Shown piece after piece: positions 42,316-53,023 of a DNA stretch of 64,000 bases. A program made the position numbers and the translations under genes. This stretch comes from Mycoplasmopsis synoviae ATCC 25204 (GTDB lineage: Bacteria > Bacillota_I > Bacilli_A > Mycoplasmatales > Metamycoplasmataceae): assembly GCF_000969765.1 (NCBI RefSeq), contig NZ_CP011096.1, forward strand, positions 186,001 to 250,000, read 5' to 3'. The number at the start of each line of letters is the position of its first letter. Positions within the stretch are counted from its first letter, which is position 1. The notes below the pieces were generated by a model. The model saw nothing but the letters and a program-made list of their open reading frames with translations, had not been told where the DNA came from and searched no databases.

Positions 42316-45011
42316 TGAAGAAAAAAATAAAATATTCTCTAGGACTAGCGCTATCAAGCTTAATGGCTCCTGCCATTGCCATTTCTTGTGCTAGCAATGC
42401 AAGCAAAGAACCTACGCCGCTACTATCTAACAATAAAAAGTTAGACTATGACTTAGGGCTTTCAGCTCCTTCGCTTAACTCACTTAATTACGTTTTATAT
42501 AAATCTGTTGATTTAATCGTTCCTTCTTTAGTTGACACTGTTTATAAATTTGGCCCAGTTAGCGAACTTCAGGCTATTTTAGGTAAAACTCCGCTTACTT
42601 TTGGAGTTTATGGAAACAATAACAACTCAGTAAGCCTTGAAAAATACGTAAATAGTCCTGACTTGGAAAATAACAACTACCAAAGTGATAGATCATATCC
42701 ATTTGATAACTTTGGAATTGATGTTGGTGCTGGATCATTCCAGGCGCTTAGCGCTCGTGGAGGAAGAGGTCTTTTTACTCCTAATGCTAGGGTAATAACC
42801 TATACCATTACCCTTAACGATGGAAGAAGTCGTTGAAGTAATGGTGATGTGCAAACTGTTGATGATTTTCTTGATTACATTCACTATATAGCTGATATTA
42901 ATACTGGTTCACAAAAACAAATAGATCTTCTCTCTCGTGATATTAAAGGTCTTGATCAATTTGTTTCACTACAAAACGAATACCTTAAAAAATTCGGAAC
43001 AACTTATAAAAACCCATGAGGATATCCTCCTTATGAAAAAGTCAATGGCAAATGACAATATAAAGTAGATGCCAGAGACGAAAATGGAAACCAATTAAGC
43101 AATAAAGACTACCTTTGACCTTCACAAAATGAAGGAGATGAGCAAGACGTTGAAAAAATTCAACAAGCAGCGCTTAATGTTGGTTTCTGAAGTGGTAGAT
43201 TATTTTTCAATATCTCAAATAAAGACTTATATAACTTATTAAAACTAGAAGACAACAAAGACGTCGATCCTTCTGATGGAGATACTATAACTCTTAAAGA
43301 CGAAGACGGAAACGATTTAGTTTTAAGAAGAAATCCATACATTGACCCTCGTCAAGTATTTCAGTATGCTAGAATTGACTCTTCAAACTTCCAAAGTTAT
43401 GAAGATGCAAGGCTAATTGGAAAATACATAATCTTCGCAAGAGATGAGCATGAATTTAGAGTTGAATATGCCGAGTCTAATCCAAAGTCAATCGATGATA
43501 TGATTAACGATTTAAATAGAAACTGACTTCCTATAAATAGAGCATTTGTTGAAAATGAACTAGGCGGAATTCAAAACTTTGGAAAAGATAAAAGAAGTAT
43601 ATTAACCAATGGTCCATTTTTAATAGATTCATTAATTCTAGGATCTCAAGGTTCGCTAACTCTAGCTAAAAACCAATCATATTTCAATGTTAATAGAACC
43701 ATATCTAATAAAATAAAAATCTACTTTAACGATGAAAGAAACTTAGAATCTGCAATGTTTTCAGATGGTTATATTGCCTTTGCAAAAATTCCATCAGTGT
43801 TGCAGAAAAAATTCTGAGCCGATCCTGAATTTAGAAACTTAATGTCTAAAACCACAGGGTATGGAACACTTGGGTTTATGTTCAATTTAGATCAAGAAAC
43901 CAATAAAGATTCATATATAAACGATCCTGATTTAAGAAATGCATTTTATTATGCAATTAACCGTGAAGTTATGCTATTTAACTCAGGGTGAAATAACTCT
44001 TATCCAGTTATAACATGAACCGGATTTGGTAACGCGCATAAATCAGATGGAACTGCAATTGAATTTGGTTTCCAAGATCAATGAACAACTCCTAAAGGAA
44101 GCTATGCAACTGATCAAAAAGTGCCACTTCAAAACTATAGCTATGGAGATCACTTATCTAAAAACTATAAATTTGAAGCAACCAATAGAACCGATCAAGG
44201 ATATCGTCCTGAAGTTGCAAAACACTATATGGAAGTTTTCAAAGCAAAACATCCAGGTCTAAAACAAGTTAATTTAACTTATATCTTTAATTCAACCGAA
44301 GAGCAACGTAACGTAGGGCTTGTCCTTAAAAACTCACTAGAGCTTTTATTTGGAAACTTTATTAACTTAGAGCTAAAAGCGCTTCCTGAAAACGTTTATA
44401 TTTCTAAAGTTGAAGAAGGTGATTTTGATATTGCCTATAAAAACTTTGATAGCTTTGGAACAGAAATTGATTCATACGTTAAAGCCTTCTTTGTTGAAGA
44501 TGGAATTAACCGTGAAAACTCGAAAACAACCGGATTTAACTTAAACCCATCTGGTGGATTTACCTATAAAAAATACTTCGATAGCCTAGCAGATTCTAAA
44601 GATTTAGTAAATGGCAGCCTAGTAGCTAAAACCGAAGAAGAAACCAGAAAACGTTTAGGAGTTTCACAAGAAATCTGAGACAAAATTAAAGAGCTTTCTC
44701 AAAGACGAGATGATGAAGATGAATTCCAATACAAAGATAGATATTCAAACTTCTTTAGTTATCAATTCACTGATAAAGAAAAAACCCAAGGATACGATGA
44801 AAATAAAGTTATTGAAATAGTAGCTGGTCTTGAAAAAATAATAAGAGATGCAGCTCCTGTAATACCTTTAATGGAAGTTGATACATTATGAAATATCTCT
44901 CGTGTTGGAGGAACTAGAAATCTATTTAGATACGATCTTCAATATGCATACGATATTGATCGTCCACCAGTTCCAGGACTTCCTAGAGTAACTGCCGGAC
45001 AATCATCATAG
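42315..45011 (+). CDS. oppA: Oligopeptide-binding lipoprotein OppA
   Basis: An 898-residue lipoprotein. MKKKIKYSLGLALSSLMAP, then AIAISCAS, places the lipidated Cys near residue 24. It is long compared with E. coli OppA (543) but usual for mycoplasma OppA. Solute-binding-family features include the WSNGDVQTVDDFLDYIHYI region and DPDLRNAFYYAINREVM, the family's A-I-x-R helix. In M. hominis the OppA homologue (P100) also acts as an adhesin and ecto-ATPase; I did not find a clear P-loop here. The start at 42315 overlaps the preceding stop; an in-frame TTG at 42300 is less likely. Confidence 0.9.
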
Positions 45012-45021
45012 CTCAAAATAA

Positions 45022-45055
45022 TTAAAAAAATGTTAGTTAATGCTAGCATTTTTTC
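45022..45055 (+). terminator. Terminator of the opp operon
   Basis: A stem AAAAAATGTTAG / CTAGCATTTTTT with one G-T pair, followed by more Ts, 11 nt after the oppA stop. Confidence 0.85.
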
Positions 45056-45571
45056 TTTTTTTAATATATAATTATTATGCAGTTACTTTACATTTTGTAA
45101 ATTAGCTGCAATTATTTCAAAATATTTAGTGTATATTCTAAAATCGCACAAAATTCTCAATAAAATTATATTTTCGTAAAAATTATTAAATAGTCTATTC
45201 GTGTTAAATCGTAAAAAAATTACTACATATATACTCTTCGTTAAAAAATAATAATTCTCGTCACGTAAGGATTTTCAACCTTTTCCTTTCTAATTATTAG
45301 ACATATTTTGTAACAAAAATTCTTTATTTAAATTTTTAACAATAAATATAAAATTGACCTTGTTTTCTTTATTTTCTAGAATTTTTAATTTTTTTTCTAG
45401 ACTTTTCCTTTAATTTTTTTAAATTGCCGGTCATAATTATATTAATCTTTCGTTTGTATTTTTTTATCAATATTATTTAACCTCCTTTCATTTTGGTTTA
45501 GTTAATAAATTTATTTTCTAGAAATAAATTTAATTCACAAAATAATTACTAATAGACAAAATAACTAGTAT
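45056..45571. other. Non-coding 0.5-kb gap between convergent genes
   Basis: Very AT-rich. There is a weak inverted repeat TGCAG / CTGCA near 45078-45110. No convincing ORF, RNA gene or IS sequence on either strand. Long for a convergent gap in this genome, so it could be the remains of a lost gene. Confidence 0.4.
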
Positions 45572-45600
45572 AAAAAATCAGCCATTTGGCTGATTTTTCG
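45572..45600 (-). terminator. Terminator of the SSS transporter gene
   Basis: A stem AAAAATCAGCC / GGCTGATTTTT around ATTT. It is symmetric and could serve either strand. It lies 13 nt after the transporter stop. Confidence 0.85.
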
Positions 45601-45612
45601 TTTATTTTTAAA

Positions 45613-47460
45613 TTATTGAGCGTCAACTACGTGTTGCATTTTTTCAAATACAGCGTGGTATCTGGTTTCAAATTCTTTAGAAAGTTTACCTTTTTTAACT
45701 AGTTTACTTACTTGTTCTAAGTTTTCTTCTAGTTCTGTTAGGTATTTAAATTCTTTAGTTCTAGTTCAGTAAGATTTATTAGCAATGCTTTTGTTCATTG
45801 CGGCTGCATCTCCTGTTAGTTTTGAAACTACAAGGGCAGTAATGATTGCTGTAAGGAATGAAGTAATTGTTAATCATACACCAGCAAATTCTATTCTAAG
45901 TTCTTTTGGCACGAAGCCTTGAGTAAATACTCATAGTGGAAAGGCAACTAAGAATCCTAATACAATTCCGGCAACTGATCCTTTACCGTTAACCCTTTTG
46001 GTAAATACTCCAAGAACAAATACTCCAACAACAGGTGCGTTAAGAAGTCCAACTGTTCCTGTTATATAGTTAAAGATTTGTTGTTGTTTAGTTGCGAGAA
46101 GGAATAATCCTCCACCAAGTGAAACTGAACCAAATAATAAAACTAATAGTCTTGAAAGGTTTGCTTTGTATTTAGCAGAAAGTCCTTTTCCTCATTGTGT
46201 TTTATCAACAAAGTCAACAATAATTGAGTTTGAAACCGCTGAAAGTCCTGATGAAATAGTAGATTGTGCAGCAGCTAAAACAGCAGATATTATAATTCCT
46301 ACTACTCCTTGAGGAAGAACTTTAACAACAAAGTAAGCAAAAACTTTATCGCCTTGCTCTATTCCACCTTTAGCAAAGAATGGAACAGCTTTAACGTTAT
46401 CAATTTGTCCTATAGTTTTTTGACCTGCTAATTGACCGACAAGATCACTATCTTGAAGCCCAACTAGATTTGCAGGTAGTTTACCATCAGCATTTTTAGC
46501 AATTTCTTTAAGTTCTTTTACAGTGACTGATTCTTGTGATGAAACATATGTATATATTGCAGCTCCAGCACCGAAGAATATTAAAACTGTAAATATTCCA
46601 AGTCCGGCAGCAATATATAAGGTTTTTCTAATTTCACCAATAGTTTTTGTCCCTTTATATCTTTGGGTAACATCTTGTGATGATGTGAAAGCATATAAAG
46701 AGTTAATGATGTTATATACGAATATGAATCCAATACCACCACTTGCTAGTGTTACTTTTCATGATTCTATAGTAAGTGGTTTTTGTAGCAATACGTGGCT
46801 TGAACTTCAGTTGGTTTTACCTAGTGCGAAAAATAGCACTAAAACCATTCCCATTCCAAGGATTAATCCTTGAACGGCATCGGTTCAAACAACGGCTTTG
46901 AAACCACCAAACATTGTAATTAATATAACAACAATTCCAAGACCTAATAGTATAAATTCTGGATTAACGTCTGAAACAGTTGTCATAGCTAGAGTAGGAA
47001 CATATAAAACAATCGCTACTCTAAAGATTTGGAATACAATAAATAATCCAGATGCAAGTACTCTAGTTGCATAGTTAAATCTATTTTCTAGATATGAATA
47101 TGCGGTACTTTCTTTTAATCTACGATAGAAAGGTACGACAAATAATGCTATAAATGGAGTAATTCCTACAAGTGAAATGTTGGCTCCGGCTCACATTCAT
47201 CTTGTTGCAATAGCGTTACCTGTTGCCGCAAGGAAAAAGTTTGAAGATAGAATTGTGGCTCAAATTGAGAAACCAACAACTCAAATAGGGTTTTTACCTT
47301 CTCCGGTGAAGAAGTTGTTTACGGAATTTTGTTTTTTTCTTTTAATTTGTTGAATAAAGAAAAATAATCCAATTCCTAAAACTGCAGTTAGATATAAAGC
47401 AATAACAACGTAATCAGCGGTTGCAAGAGAAGGTTTAACGATTTCTTTAATATCATTCAT
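45613..47460 (-). CDS. Sodium:solute symporter (SSS), probable sialic-acid transporter
   Basis: A 615-residue permease with about 13 membrane helices. Family landmarks are WVVGFSIWATILSSNFFLAA (sodium-site helix), GLILGMGMVLVLFFALG and GIIISAVLAAAQSTISSGLS, the conserved SSS signature with its Ser/Thr sodium ligands. About 60 charged residues close the C-terminus. SSS transporters serve sialic acid in several bacteria, and this gene lies beside nagB, nagA, nanK, nanE, nanA and a sialidase. The substrate is inferred from that context. Its ATG overlaps the stop of the preceding frameshifted gene (TAATG). Confidence 0.85.
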
Positions 47461-47931
47461 TAATGTCTCCAGTTTTCGCCTTTAGTTAATAAGTGCTCAA
47501 GGTATGATTCTTGAGTTTCTGTTCATTGTGATATTTTTTGCTTTTTATTATCTTTAAATTCACCATTGTGAATTAAAACTGCATTATATATAGTTCATAC
47601 AACATTAGAAGCTATTAACAGTCCGCCTACTACATAAGCTGGAAGTAATGCTTGCGTATTTTGGTGTTTGTCAATAAATTGGTTAAACACATTAGCTGTT
47701 TTTAAATCAATAGCTTTTTTTGTTTCATCGCTTAATACTGGGCTTTGAGTGTTTGCAAGTACAACAAGTGTTACGAAGATAATTGTAGCACCTACAAACG
47801 CAAGAGCTAGCTTAATTAGTGCAAGTTTTTTTTAGCTTTAAGTAAAAATACTCTCCACCAATTAATCCTAGTCCTAAACAGTAGAAAAACGCCTTAGACT
47901 GACTTAAACCGTCTTTTCTATATTTATGCAT
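47460..47931 (-). pseudogene. Small two-helix membrane protein, frameshifted at a poly-A run
   Basis: The first 40 or so residues (MHKYRKDGLSQSKAFFYCLG) run into a stop after an A8 tract near 47826-47833. With seven As the frame continues for about 156 residues: LIKLALAFVGATIIFVTLVV (helix), LLPAYVVGGLLIASNVVWTI (helix) and a charged end that overlaps the SSS start as TAATG. Everything else about the gene is preserved, so the shift is recent, a sequencing error or a slippage switch. No family recognised; probably a partner of the transporter. Confidence 0.7.
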
Positions 47932-48088
47932 TTTATCCTTAAAAAATTTTTAAAAATTTATTAATTATTTTTTTTGGAATATTATATAATTTGCATGTAT
48001 TTTTATAAAAAATTAAAAATACAAATCTATAACCAAAGAAAATTATTTAGGTAAAAGTTCCTGGCAGAACAATCCACCTATTATTTAT

Positions 48089-48116
48089 TATAATATATTC
48101 TAAGGAAATACCTTAG
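48089..48116 (+). promoter_or_regulatory. nagB promoter and palindrome
   Basis: TATAAT at 48089-48094 is followed, at the expected transcription start, by the perfect palindrome CTAAGG-AAATA-CCTTAG (48100-48116). AGGA of the ribosome binding site follows directly. A palindrome at the start site suits an operator for a sugar-responsive repressor or a short 5' hairpin. Confidence 0.5.
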
Positions 48117-48124
48117 GATGTATT

Positions 48125-48883
48125 ATGAATAAATTATTAATCGTAAAAGAATTATCTTTTGATAATAACCTCAAAGTAAAAATCTTTAAAAATAAAAAAG
48201 ATGCTAGTTTATTTCTAGCCTCTTTTTTAGTGTCTTTATTAGAAAAAAGTCCCCAATTTAATCTAGGCCTAGCCACCGGTGATAGCCCGCTTGATTTATA
48301 TAGTTTTTTTGCTCAAAAGGCAAAAGAAAAAAATTTAGTTTTATCAAAAATTCAAACTTTTAATTTAGATGAGTATCTAAATTTAGATGAAACTAGCAAA
48401 AAATCATATAGATACTTTATGAATGAAAATTTATTTTCTAAAGTAGGAATAGATAAATCACAAACGCATTTCCCTTTAGAAAATAATTATGACAGCTATG
48501 ATGAATTGATAGATAAAAAAGGTGGAATAGATTTTCAGCTTCTAGGAATTGGAACCAATGGCCACATAGGCTTCAACGAGCCTGGAACTCCGCTAGAGTC
48601 TAAAACTTCTATAGTAGATTTAGCACAATCTACAATAGATTCTAACGCTAAATTTTTTGCAAATAAAGATTTAGTGCCAAGGCAGGCTTATTCAATGGGT
48701 CTTAGCACTATTTTAAAAGCTAAAGAAATCGCTTTAATTGCTTTTGGTAGCTCTAAATGCGATCCCATTAAAAAACTGCTTAAATTAAAAGATTTTGACA
48801 CTTCTCTACCAGCTTCGGCACTATTAAAGCATAATAAAGTTACACTATATCTAGATTTAGAGGCAGCTTGTGATTTGTTATAA
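48125..48883 (+). CDS. nagB: Glucosamine-6-phosphate deaminase
   Basis: A 252-residue enzyme converting glucosamine-6-phosphate to fructose-6-phosphate and ammonia, the last step of sialic-acid use. LGLATGDSPLDLYS (phosphate binding), TFNLDEYL (catalytic Asp) and LLGIGTNGHIGFNEPGTPLES (active-site His and Glu) are all present. Length is normal. Its last 14 nt overlap the nagA start. Confidence 0.96.
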   Translation: MNKLLIVKELSFDNNLKVKIFKNKKDASLFLASFLVSLLEKSPQFNLGLATGDSPLDLYSFFAQKAKEKNLVLSKIQTFNLDEYLNLDETSKKSYRYFMNENLFSKVGIDKSQTHFPLENNYDSYDELIDKKGGIDFQLLGIGTNGHIGFNEPGTPLESKTSIVDLAQSTIDSNAKFFANKDLVPRQAYSMGLSTILKAKEIALIAFGSSKCDPIKKLLKLKDFDTSLPASALLKHNKVTLYLDLEAACDLL

Positions 48884-50015
48884 AAATTTATTAATAGCAA
48901 CCCATAAAGAAAGCTTTATCGGTTATGTTGTATTAAGTAACAGTGGAATAATAAAAAGCGTTAATAAAGGTAAATGCAATATTAAAGATGCGCTTGATTA
49001 TAGCGGCCATATATTAATGCCAAGTTTTATTGATTCACATACCCATGGAGGATATGATTTTTCTTTTAACGATTTAAAAGAAAAAAATATTCAAGATAAA
49101 TTAAATAAATACCTAGCAGAAATCAAAAAAGAAGGTGTTGGCCATGTTTTTGCAACTACTGTAACTGCTAGCTATAGCGATATTAAAAAAATAGCTAGCT
49201 ATTTCACAGAAAAATATCCAAAAGAATTTCTAGCTTGATATTTAGAAGGGCCTTATATTTCAAAAGAAAAAAATGGCGCTCATGATGAAAACTTAATTAA
49301 AAATTTATCAACTAAAGAAGCACAGTTTTTTAGCGAGGTATCAAAATTTATTCCTGTGTATTTAGCACTAGCGCCAGAATACAGCCAAAATAAAAAAATG
49401 CTGAATCAGTATCACGATCAGATAAACTTTGCGCTAGGGCATTCTAATGATAATAATTTCGATAGCAAATATTTAAAAGATAATAAATATAAAAGAGTTA
49501 TTCATTTTTTAAATGCAATGTCAGGCTTTCACCAAAGAAATAAAAGTTTAGTTAATAGCGTTTTAGAAGATACTAATAGAAATTATTTAATTGAAATAAT
49601 TTCTGATTTAACTCATGTTAGAAGTCAAACGCTAAATTTTTTATATCAAAGCTTTGATGATAGTAATATAGTTTTGGTATCAGATTCACTTCCTAATAAA
49701 GGTTCTAAAAATGGAATTTATAAACTTAATAATTTAGAAGTAGAAAAAAAAGACTATCTTTTTTATCTTAAAGATAGCTCTACTCTAGCAGGAAGCGGCA
49801 TGCCTTATAATTTAATTCTTAAAAATTTTTATAAGGCAACAAAATGCTCTTTTAGCGAGCTAGTTAAATTTTCTTCATATAACGTAGCTAAAAGCCTTAA
49901 AAGCAAAACCTTAGGTAGAATAAAAATTAATACAAAAGCAAATTTTGTATTAATTGATAAAGATTTTAATGTTAAGCTTCACTACTTTGATGGTGAAAAA
50001 GCTAAGCTAGATTAA
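48870..50015 (+). CDS. nagA: N-acetylglucosamine-6-phosphate deacetylase
   Basis: A 381-residue amidohydrolase converting N-acetylglucosamine-6-phosphate to glucosamine-6-phosphate and acetate. The metal motif is PSFIDSHTHGGYDFSF, followed by YLEGPYIS (Glu ligand) and the late SDSLPNKG (catalytic Asp region). GTG start (VICYKN) inside nagB, overlapping by 14 nt; one TGA-coded Trp. Its 3' end overlaps the convergent nanK by 14 nt. Confidence 0.93.
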
Positions 50016-50874
50016 ATTTTTGTTTTAAAAAATATGTAGCGCCGATTATTCCGGCGTTATTTTTATAACTAGCTTTAGAAAAGCTAATTTTATATGGAGA
50101 ATCATCTTGCATTGAAATAAAGATATCTTTAGCTTTGTCAAATAAAAAATCATCTACAAAGCTAAATGCTCCACCGATATATACGTGATCTACGTTTAAA
50201 ATTATAGCTATCACAAAGCTTCAATAAGCAAGCTTAGATGCGTAGTTGTTAAATAAGACTTTAAAGTTTTGATTTTCTTTATATAACTTTGGATAATATA
50301 CGCTTGGAGTTTTAGATTTAATTTTAAATTTTTGCGATATTTTTTTATTAAATCTAGAAAAAGAAAGCCCTTCATTGATTTTTTCTTTTTGGTTTTTAAA
50401 AGCTAAATTATTTCCTATTTCTCCGCCAAGAAAGTTTTTTCCTTGGAAAATCTCTCCGTTATAAACTATTCCAGCGCCTAGGCCAGTTCCTAGGGTGATA
50501 GATACGAAGCTATCGTGTTTTTTAGAAACTAACTCTGAAAGCGCGGCAGCATTTGCGTCATTGATCATTGCGATTTTAGTATTGGTATTTCTAGCTACTA
50601 TATTAAAGTCAAAGCCGGTTCAAATTCTATAGTCGCTATTGGTATAGGTTATTTTGTTACTGTTGCTATCAACTACTCCTGCTGATGATATTGCTACGTA
50701 GTCAAAATCGTAGCTTTTTTTGGCCTCTAGAATTAGCTTTTCAACCTGAAAGATCATTTTTTCTTTTTTGGTTTTAACGCTAGATGAAAATAAAATATCG
50801 TATTTGAAATCTATAATTCCATATTTAATAGAAGTGCCCCCGATATCAAGGGCAAAAATCACTTTAGCACTCAT
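50002..50874 (-). CDS. nanK: ROK-family kinase, probable N-acetylmannosamine kinase
   Basis: A 290-residue sugar kinase. The ATP-binding start is FALDIGGTSIKYGIIDF; the active-site region is MINDANAAALSEL (catalytic Asp), then ITLGTGLGAGIVYNGEIFQG and GGEIGNN. The zinc-binding His-Cys-Cys-Cys motif of most ROK proteins is missing: after GGEIG no CxCGxxGC follows. Substrate is inferred from the neighbours nanE and nanA. It is transcribed away from nanQ, sharing a 52-bp intergenic region. Confidence 0.85.
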
Positions 50875-50926
50875 TACTAAAATTATAATAAAATATTATT
50901 GTATAGCATTAAATTCAGGAGATAAA

Positions 50927-51382
50927 ATGATTTACGATAAACTTGAAAATATTTCAAGGTATCAAAATTTAAACAAAAATTTTGATAAAGCAATCAAGTG
51001 ACTTTCGAATTTAGATTTAAATCATCTACCAGAAGGAGTTTTTGAAATCGATGGTAAAAAAGTCTATGGCTTTCACGTTGATGTTGAAGGCTATGATGAT
51101 TTAAACAAACAATACGAAGTTCACCAAGTATATGCAGACTTGCATATAGTAGTAGATGAAAGAGAAAAATTCTACTATCTCTACGAAAGTGAGTTAACTC
51201 ACAAAAAAAACGATTATAGCCAGGAAAACGATGTTCAATTATTTGAACTGCCAAATGAAAGAAATCTTTTAGCGCCTACAAAGCATGAATTTCTTTTATT
51301 TTTACCTAAAGAAGGACATGTTCCTAAATATATCTCTTCTAGAGATAAATTTAAAAAATTTGTATTAAAAATTCAATGATAA
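50927..51382 (+). CDS. nanQ: YhcH/NanQ-type N-acetylneuraminate anomerase
   Basis: A 151-residue cupin-like protein starting MIYDKLENISRYQNLNKNF. FEIDGKKVYGFHVDVEGYDD, then YEVHQVYADLHIVVD, and the late FLLFLPKEGHVPKY give the family's His, Glu and Asp metal ligands. E. coli YhcH (NanQ), encoded with nanA, nanT, nanE and nanK, speeds up anomer exchange of sialic acid for NanA. GGAG precedes the ATG. The protein ends KIQW: the TGA before TAA is Trp. The stop overlaps the nanE start (TAATG). Confidence 0.9.
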
Positions 51383-52077
51383 TGAAAAATTTTAATGCCA
51401 AATTTATAGTTTCTTGTCAAGCACTTGAAAACGAGCCAATGTATGGAAAAACTACTGTATTAAAAATGGCTAGAAGTGCCATGCAAGGTGGAGCGCAAGG
51501 AATTAGAACCAGTCAAGTTTCTAATATTAACTTGATCCTTAAAGAAAACTTTAAAGTTCCAGTTATTGGAATTATTAAGAAAGACTATCCCGATTCAGAA
51601 GTTTTTATCACCCCAACATTAACCGAACTTAAAAAGCTTATTAAAACCAAAGTTGATATTATCGCTTTGGATGCTACATTAAGAGAGCGTCCAAAGCAGG
51701 ATTTAAAGTTTTTAGTGGAATATTTCAAAAAAAATAAAGCTAAAAATCAAAAGCTAATGGCCGATTGTGCGACCCTTGAAGAAATGCAAAATGCAATATC
51801 TCTAGGCTTTGACATTATTAGCTCAACTCTAAGAGGCTACACACAAGAAACCAAAAATAAAAGTAATACTGAAAAAGGTTTTACTTTCTTAAAAAAAGCC
51901 ATAAAGCTAGCTCACGATAATAATAAAATCTTTATTGCCGAAGGCGGCTTTAACACTCCCGAGCTAGCTAGAAAAGCGCTTTTATTAAATAGTGATGCGG
52001 TGGTGGTAGGTTCTGCTATTACCAGGCCACAATTTATAACAAAACAATTTAAGGACATAATTTTTAAAGATGCATAA
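51382..52077 (+). CDS. nanE: N-acetylmannosamine-6-phosphate 2-epimerase
   Basis: A 231-residue TIM-barrel enzyme making N-acetylglucosamine-6-phosphate. SCQALENEPMYGKTTVLKMA (substrate binding), IALDATLRERP, LMADCATLEEM, STLRGYT, IAEGGFNTPELA and VVVGSAITRP are all family motifs. The start at 51382 fits the TAATG overlap; an ATG two codons earlier is possible. It overlaps nanA by 8 nt. Confidence 0.95.
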   Translation: MKNFNAKFIVSCQALENEPMYGKTTVLKMARSAMQGGAQGIRTSQVSNINLILKENFKVPVIGIIKKDYPDSEVFITPTLTELKKLIKTKVDIIALDATLRERPKQDLKFLVEYFKKNKAKNQKLMADCATLEEMQNAISLGFDIISSTLRGYTQETKNKSNTEKGFTFLKKAIKLAHDNNKIFIAEGGFNTPELARKALLLNSDAVVVGSAITRPQFITKQFKDIIFKDA

Positions 52078-52906
52078 CTTTGATAAATTTAAGGGATTAT
52101 TTCCCGCAATGGTTACCCCATTTACCAAAGATGGTAAATTACATAAAGCTGGAGTTAAAGAAGTTGTTAATTTTTTAGTTGAAAAACAAAAAGTTGATGG
52201 AATTTATATCACCGGATCTACCGGAGAATTTTTACTACTATCATTTGAAGATAAAAAAGAAGTAATGAAACTAGTTGCAGAAGCCAACGCTGGTAGAGTG
52301 ACACTAGTAGCTCAAATTGGAAGTTTAAATATTGAAGAAACCAAAGAACTAGCTAAGCTAGCCAAAGAACTAAAATACGACGCTATTTCAGCTATTACTC
52401 CATATTACTACAACTTTTCATTTAATGAAACTCATCATTACTATGAAGAAATTTCTAAGGCAGCTGATATTCCTATACTAATTTACTACCTTCCTCAATT
52501 AGCTGGACAAAAAGTATCTACCGATCAATTTGGAAAGCTTCTTGAAATTAAAAACGTAATTGGTTCAAAATATGGAGCAACCGATTTATTTACTTTTGAA
52601 AGACTTATGTCTAAATACCCAGATAAACTTTTCATGTTCGCTTGAGATGAAGCTCTAGCGATGGGGCTAACCATGGGAGCTAAAGGATTTATCGGATCTA
52701 CATATAACGTTAATGCTAAAGGCGCTAATGCAATCATTAAAGCATGAGAAGCTAATGACAAGGAAGCTGTAATGAAATTAACTCATACATATAACGATTA
52801 TGTGCTAGATTTAATTTCAAAAGGATTAATGCAATCACTTAAAGCTATTATGCGTCTTCATGGAGTAGATGCAGGTTACACTAGAAAACCATTCTGAAGA
52901 TACTAA
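52070..52906 (+). CDS. nanA: N-acetylneuraminate lyase, C-terminus cut by a stop codon
   Basis: A 278-residue class I aldolase splitting sialic acid into N-acetylmannosamine and pyruvate. GLFPAMVTPFTKDGKLH, YITGSTGEFLLLS (carboxylate loop), LIYYLPQLAG (active-site Tyr) and VIGSKYGATDLFTFE (Schiff-base Lys) are present. The frame stops at TAA after GYTRKPFWRY, but the same frame continues as DEEIKKHAEFITDKYLK to a second TAA at 52960. That would give 296 residues, the family's normal length. One premature stop therefore removes the last helix. The core is intact, so activity may be partial or lost. Confidence 0.93.
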
Positions 52907-52969
52907 GATGAAGAAATTAAAAAACACGCAGAATTTATCACCGATAAATATCTAAAATAATAAAATTCA

Positions 52970-53006
52970 TAATTAAAAATCACCAAATTCTGGTGATTTT
53001 TAATTA
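52970..53006. terminator. Bidirectional terminator nanA / sialidase
   Basis: A long stem AATTAAAAATCACCA / TGGTGATTTTTAATT between convergent genes, with A and T flanks. It lies after the second (read-through) nanA stop, which supports 52960 as the ancestral gene end. Confidence 0.88.
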
Positions 53007-53023
53007 GCTTATTTTGCTTTTGA

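Noticed and set aside
48040-48120. A glmS-type ribozyme or other riboswitch before nagB
   Set aside because: Only short hairpins (GTTC/GAAC, CTAAGG/CCTTAG) are visible. The conserved core of known riboswitches is not found, so only a promoter and palindrome are reported.
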